Source: DAITMV01 sp036834985 (GTDB taxonomy: Bacteria; Pseudomonadota; Gammaproteobacteria; Burkholderiales; Burkholderiaceae_B). From it: DNA of 7,738 nt. The notes beneath the pieces were generated by a model, which was not told the DNA's origin, did not search any database, and was given only the letters and a program-made list of their open reading frames with translations. The first letter of the stretch is position 1. Each line of letters begins with the position of its first letter. The stretch is from assembly GCA_036834985.1 (NCBI GenBank), contig DAITMV010000143.1, positions 1 through 7,738 on the forward strand, given 5' to 3'. Positions 5,479 through 7,738 of the stretch are shown piece after piece. The translations under genes were made by a program, and so were the position numbers.

Positions 5479-7738
5479 CGCTGCCATGCTGCCTGTTCCT
5501 CGTCAGCTGACCCACGACTCCGGTGAGCCGATCTCCTCAACCGTGGTCAATTTAAAGGCGGGTACGGATCGTCGGCCTTTGGTCAAATGGCAACGTGGCT
5601 TGGCCTTGTTGACGGCCGCCAAGCCTACACTCCATTCACAGCATCTGGTGTTCTCCACCCAGATTATTCTTAAAGACGATAGTCTGATTGCACAGTCCAT
5701 GGATTGGTTGCGAGCACTGATTCGTCGCCATCCGCTCTTGAGAACCCGCCTGTCTATTGGTGAGCTGACACTTGAGAATATACTGTCAAGTCATATAGAG
5801 CCTGATATTCGCTGTCGTGATTGCAGTCAACTGGATGAAGAAGCCGTTCGATCCTTGGCTCGCGAGGAGTGTCGTGAAGTCTTTGACTTCACTCAGGGGC
5901 CCTTGTGGCGTATCCATTTATACAAGCGTACACCCACCACGACGCTGGTCTGTCTGGTGCTGCATCACGCTGTGTTTGATTTTTGGTCGTTGGGCCTATT
6001 GTTGTCCGAGGTCCTGGCATTTTTGGGAGTGCCGCAACGGGATCGGATCGACGTCGATGGCGAGGGGTTCCTGTCAAGCGTATCGTCGTCACCCACGCTT
6101 GATTTTCCAGGTGATCCATCGGCCTTGCAGGGTTTTTGGACCCATTACCTGCAGGGAGTTCCGCTGTTGCATCAAGTGGCAACCGATTTGCCACGACGCG
6201 TTACCAGTACAGAGCCTGGTGGTAGTGTTCCTCTGGTGTTGGACAAACACCTTGCTGCGGTGGTGCCCGCCCTTTGCAAGCAGGCTGGCGTCACGCCCTT
6301 TATGTTGTTTCTAACCCTGTGGTGCATGTTTTTATCCCGTCTGGCGATACAGTCTGACTGGGTGATTGGCTGCCCCAGCATGCAACGGATGTCACGTGAG
6401 TCACGTCGTCAGTTGGGGCAGTTTGTTAACGTGCTGCCGTTTCGGTTAAAAACCGATATCCGTCAAAACCTCATGGAACATCTGTCCTTGAATAAAACCT
6501 CGATGTTTGAGGTGCTGCGGCATCAGGATGCGACGGTCGAACAAATCATCGAGTGGCTGCAAGCACCACGCAGTGCCTTGCATGCACCGCTCATGCAAAT
6601 CGGTTTTGCCTGGGAGCGGATTCCATTGATGGGTCCGTTTGAGTCCTTTTTTGTACCGGGTGACACAAGCCATGTAATCGACACCCAGGGCGTGGTGTTA
6701 AGCCCGTTTTTTGTACCTCAACAAGAGGGTCAATATGAGCTCGCTCTGGAGATGGGTGGGATGAGCGCTGACGGCGCCTATTCGGCCCAGCTAAAGTATC
6801 GAAGCGACCTGTTCACACACGACACAGTGCACACCTGGGCTCAGGCGTTTACGCGATTTGTCTCGGACGCCTTGTCGACGCCGGTTTGCCCTGCGTCACG
6901 TCTGTCAGTCCTGTCGCCAGAGCAAACTCATGCGTTGATGAAACAGGGCGCAGGCCCCACCCGTCAGTTACCAGCAGGTACTGTACTGGATCGGTTTGCA
7001 GTGATCAGTGCCCGCCATTCGACCTACACCGCACTGATACAAACCAGCCAAGCGCCCGGGGCAGGTTCGCCCGATGAAATCACCTATGGTGATCTCGCCC
7101 GCTCGGTCAACCGTCTGGCCAGCCGGTTGCGTGACTTGTCGGTTCAACCTGGGACTCATGTGGGGGTTGCATGTGCACGCGGAGGCGGATGGGTCATCGC
7201 ATTGCTGGCTGTGTGGTCAGTTGGTGCGGTCTATGTACCGATTGATCTGGAGTTACCTGCACAGCGCATCGCCTTCATGCTGCAGGACGCACAGCTTCAG
7301 CTGTTACTGGTGGACGATAGTGGCCAGGCTTGCATGGCGCAGCAGATATCACCCGATAGGATGCTGAACATGGACCAACTGCCCGCTGACCTCTTAGGCG
7401 CAGAGGCTGCAGCACCTGGACTGATTAACGCGGATTCGCCTGCGTACCTGTTGTACACCTCGGGTTCGACCGGGCAGCCCAAAGGTGTGCGGGTGTCACA
7501 TCGCAATTTGCTTAACGTATTGACCAGTTTGCAGGATACCTTGTGTATAACACCTCATGACCGATGGCTGTCGCTGACCACACCGTCTTTTGATATATCG
7601 CTTCTGGAAATGTTGTTGCCGTTGATGCACGGTGCCAGCGTCTTTGTATGCAACAAGATGCAAACCACCGACATGGATGCATTGGCCCACTGTGTAACCG
7701 AATATGGTGTCACCGTCATGCAAGCCACGCCGACACAC
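5468..7738 (+). CDS. Non-ribosomal peptide synthetase, starter C domain plus A domain (cut by right window edge)
   Basis: A single open frame of 757 codons starts at the ATG at 5468 and runs off the edge with no stop. A condensation domain covers about residues 35-470: RHPLLRTRL (87-95), LHHAVFDFWS (165-174) holding the catalytic second His (H167) in an HHxxxDF form instead of HHxxxDG, GCPSMQR (301-307) and QFVNVLPFR (318-326). An adenylation domain begins near 500: ITYGDL (538-543), GAVYVPID (586-593), LLYTSGSTGQPKG (661-673) and SFDISLLEM (707-715). Pocket positions can be counted from D709 (= D235 of GrsA): D709, I710, L713 and, at the expected 43-residue distance, Q752. D-I-L-Q begins the known glycine code; six positions lie outside. 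Asp at the first position means an alpha-amino acid substrate. Because FAAL and ACP precede it, the C domain should be lipoinitiating. No ribosome site precedes the ATG; the gene overlaps the ACP gene by 11 bases, so reinitiation is likely. An in-frame ATG at 5486 is an alternative start. Confidence 0.93.
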   Translation, partial: MDPNAAMLPVPRQLTHDSGEPISSTVVNLKAGTDRRPLVKWQRGLALLTAAKPTLHSQHLVFSTQIILKDDSLIAQSMDWLRALIRRHPLLRTRLSIGELTLENILSSHIEPDIRCRDCSQLDEEAVRSLAREECREVFDFTQGPLWRIHLYKRTPTTTLVCLVLHHAVFDFWSLGLLLSEVLAFLGVPQRDRIDVDGEGFLSSVSSSPTLDFPGDPSALQGFWTHYLQGVPLLHQVATDLPRRVTSTEPGGSVPLVLDKHLAAVVPALCKQAGVTPFMLFLTLWCMFLSRLAIQSDWVIGCPSMQRMSRESRRQLGQFVNVLPFRLKTDIRQNLMEHLSLNKTSMFEVLRHQDATVEQIIEWLQAPRSALHAPLMQIGFAWERIPLMGPFESFFVPGDTSHVIDTQGVVLSPFFVPQQEGQYELALEMGGMSADGAYSAQLKYRSDLFTHDTVHTWAQAFTRFVSDALSTPVCPASRLSVLSPEQTHALMKQGAGPTRQLPAGTVLDRFAVISARHSTYTALIQTSQAPGAGSPDEITYGDLARSVNRLASRLRDLSVQPGTHVGVACARGGGWVIALLAVWSVGAVYVPIDLELPAQRIAFMLQDAQLQLLLVDDSGQACMAQQISPDRMLNMDQLPADLLGAEAAAPGLINADSPAYLLYTSGSTGQPKGVRVSHRNLLNVLTSLQDTLCITPHDRWLSLTTPSFDISLLEMLLPLMHGASVFVCNKMQTTDMDALAHCVTEYGVTVMQATPTH

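Noticed and set aside
5817..6314. A 165-codon open frame inside the condensation domain region.
   Set aside because: It is out of frame with the NRPS, whose condensation motifs cover the same bases. The NRPS frame is the real one and is open to the window edge.
1264..7521. A 14-base exact repeat, TTGCTTAACGTATT, at 1264-1277 and 7508-7521.
   Set aside because: The second copy encodes a conserved NLLNV stretch of the adenylation domain and lacks the inverted partner of the first. A repeat of this length has a non-negligible chance of arising at random in this window, so it is probably coincidence.

Overview
The window is a stretch of bacterial chromosome, most likely from a proteobacterium. 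The evidence for that is a QueE with the CX14CX2C cluster-binding loop known from Burkholderia-type enzymes, a sigma-54 type promoter, tightly packed genes and a roughly balanced base composition by eye. I cannot name the genus. It holds the boundary between two ordinary metabolic genes and the start of a lipopeptide-type biosynthetic operon, which runs off the right edge.

Region 1 (1-379, minus strand) is the N-terminal part of an arginase-family ureohydrolase, cut by the left edge. Region 2 (561-1193, plus strand), divergent from it, is queE, the radical-SAM 7-carboxy-7-deazaguanine synthase of queuosine biosynthesis. Both look like housekeeping flanks.

Region 3 (1194-1551) is a leader and control region of about 360 bases. 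It carries a full match to the sigma-54 (RpoN) -24/-12 promoter, TGGCAC-N5-TTGC, at 1248-1262. A perfect 9-bp inverted repeat sits over the expected transcription start, and further hairpins follow downstream. About 165-195 bases upstream of the expected start, inside the 3' end of queE, there is a cluster of TTGTCC/GGACAA half-sites placed where an activator of sigma-54 promoters would bind.

Region 4 (1552-7738) is one operon with gaps of 5 and 16 bases and then an 11-base overlap: fatty acyl-AMP ligase (FAAL), a long acyl-CoA-dehydrogenase-like flavoprotein, a stand-alone acyl carrier protein, and a non-ribosomal peptide synthetase that begins with a condensation domain followed by an adenylation domain. 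The inferred scheme is as follows. FAAL activates a free fatty acid as acyl-AMP and loads it onto the ACP. The dehydrogenase desaturates the ACP-bound chain. The first condensation domain of the NRPS then joins the unsaturated acyl chain to the first amino acid. The four specificity-pocket residues visible in the adenylation domain (D, I, L, Q) fit the glycine code. The product would be an N-(unsaturated acyl) peptide. Similar FAAL/ACAD/ACP sets start ramoplanin, enduracidin and friulimicin, but I do not recognise this cluster as a known one. The rest of the NRPS and any tailoring, export, regulatory or self-protection genes lie beyond the right edge.
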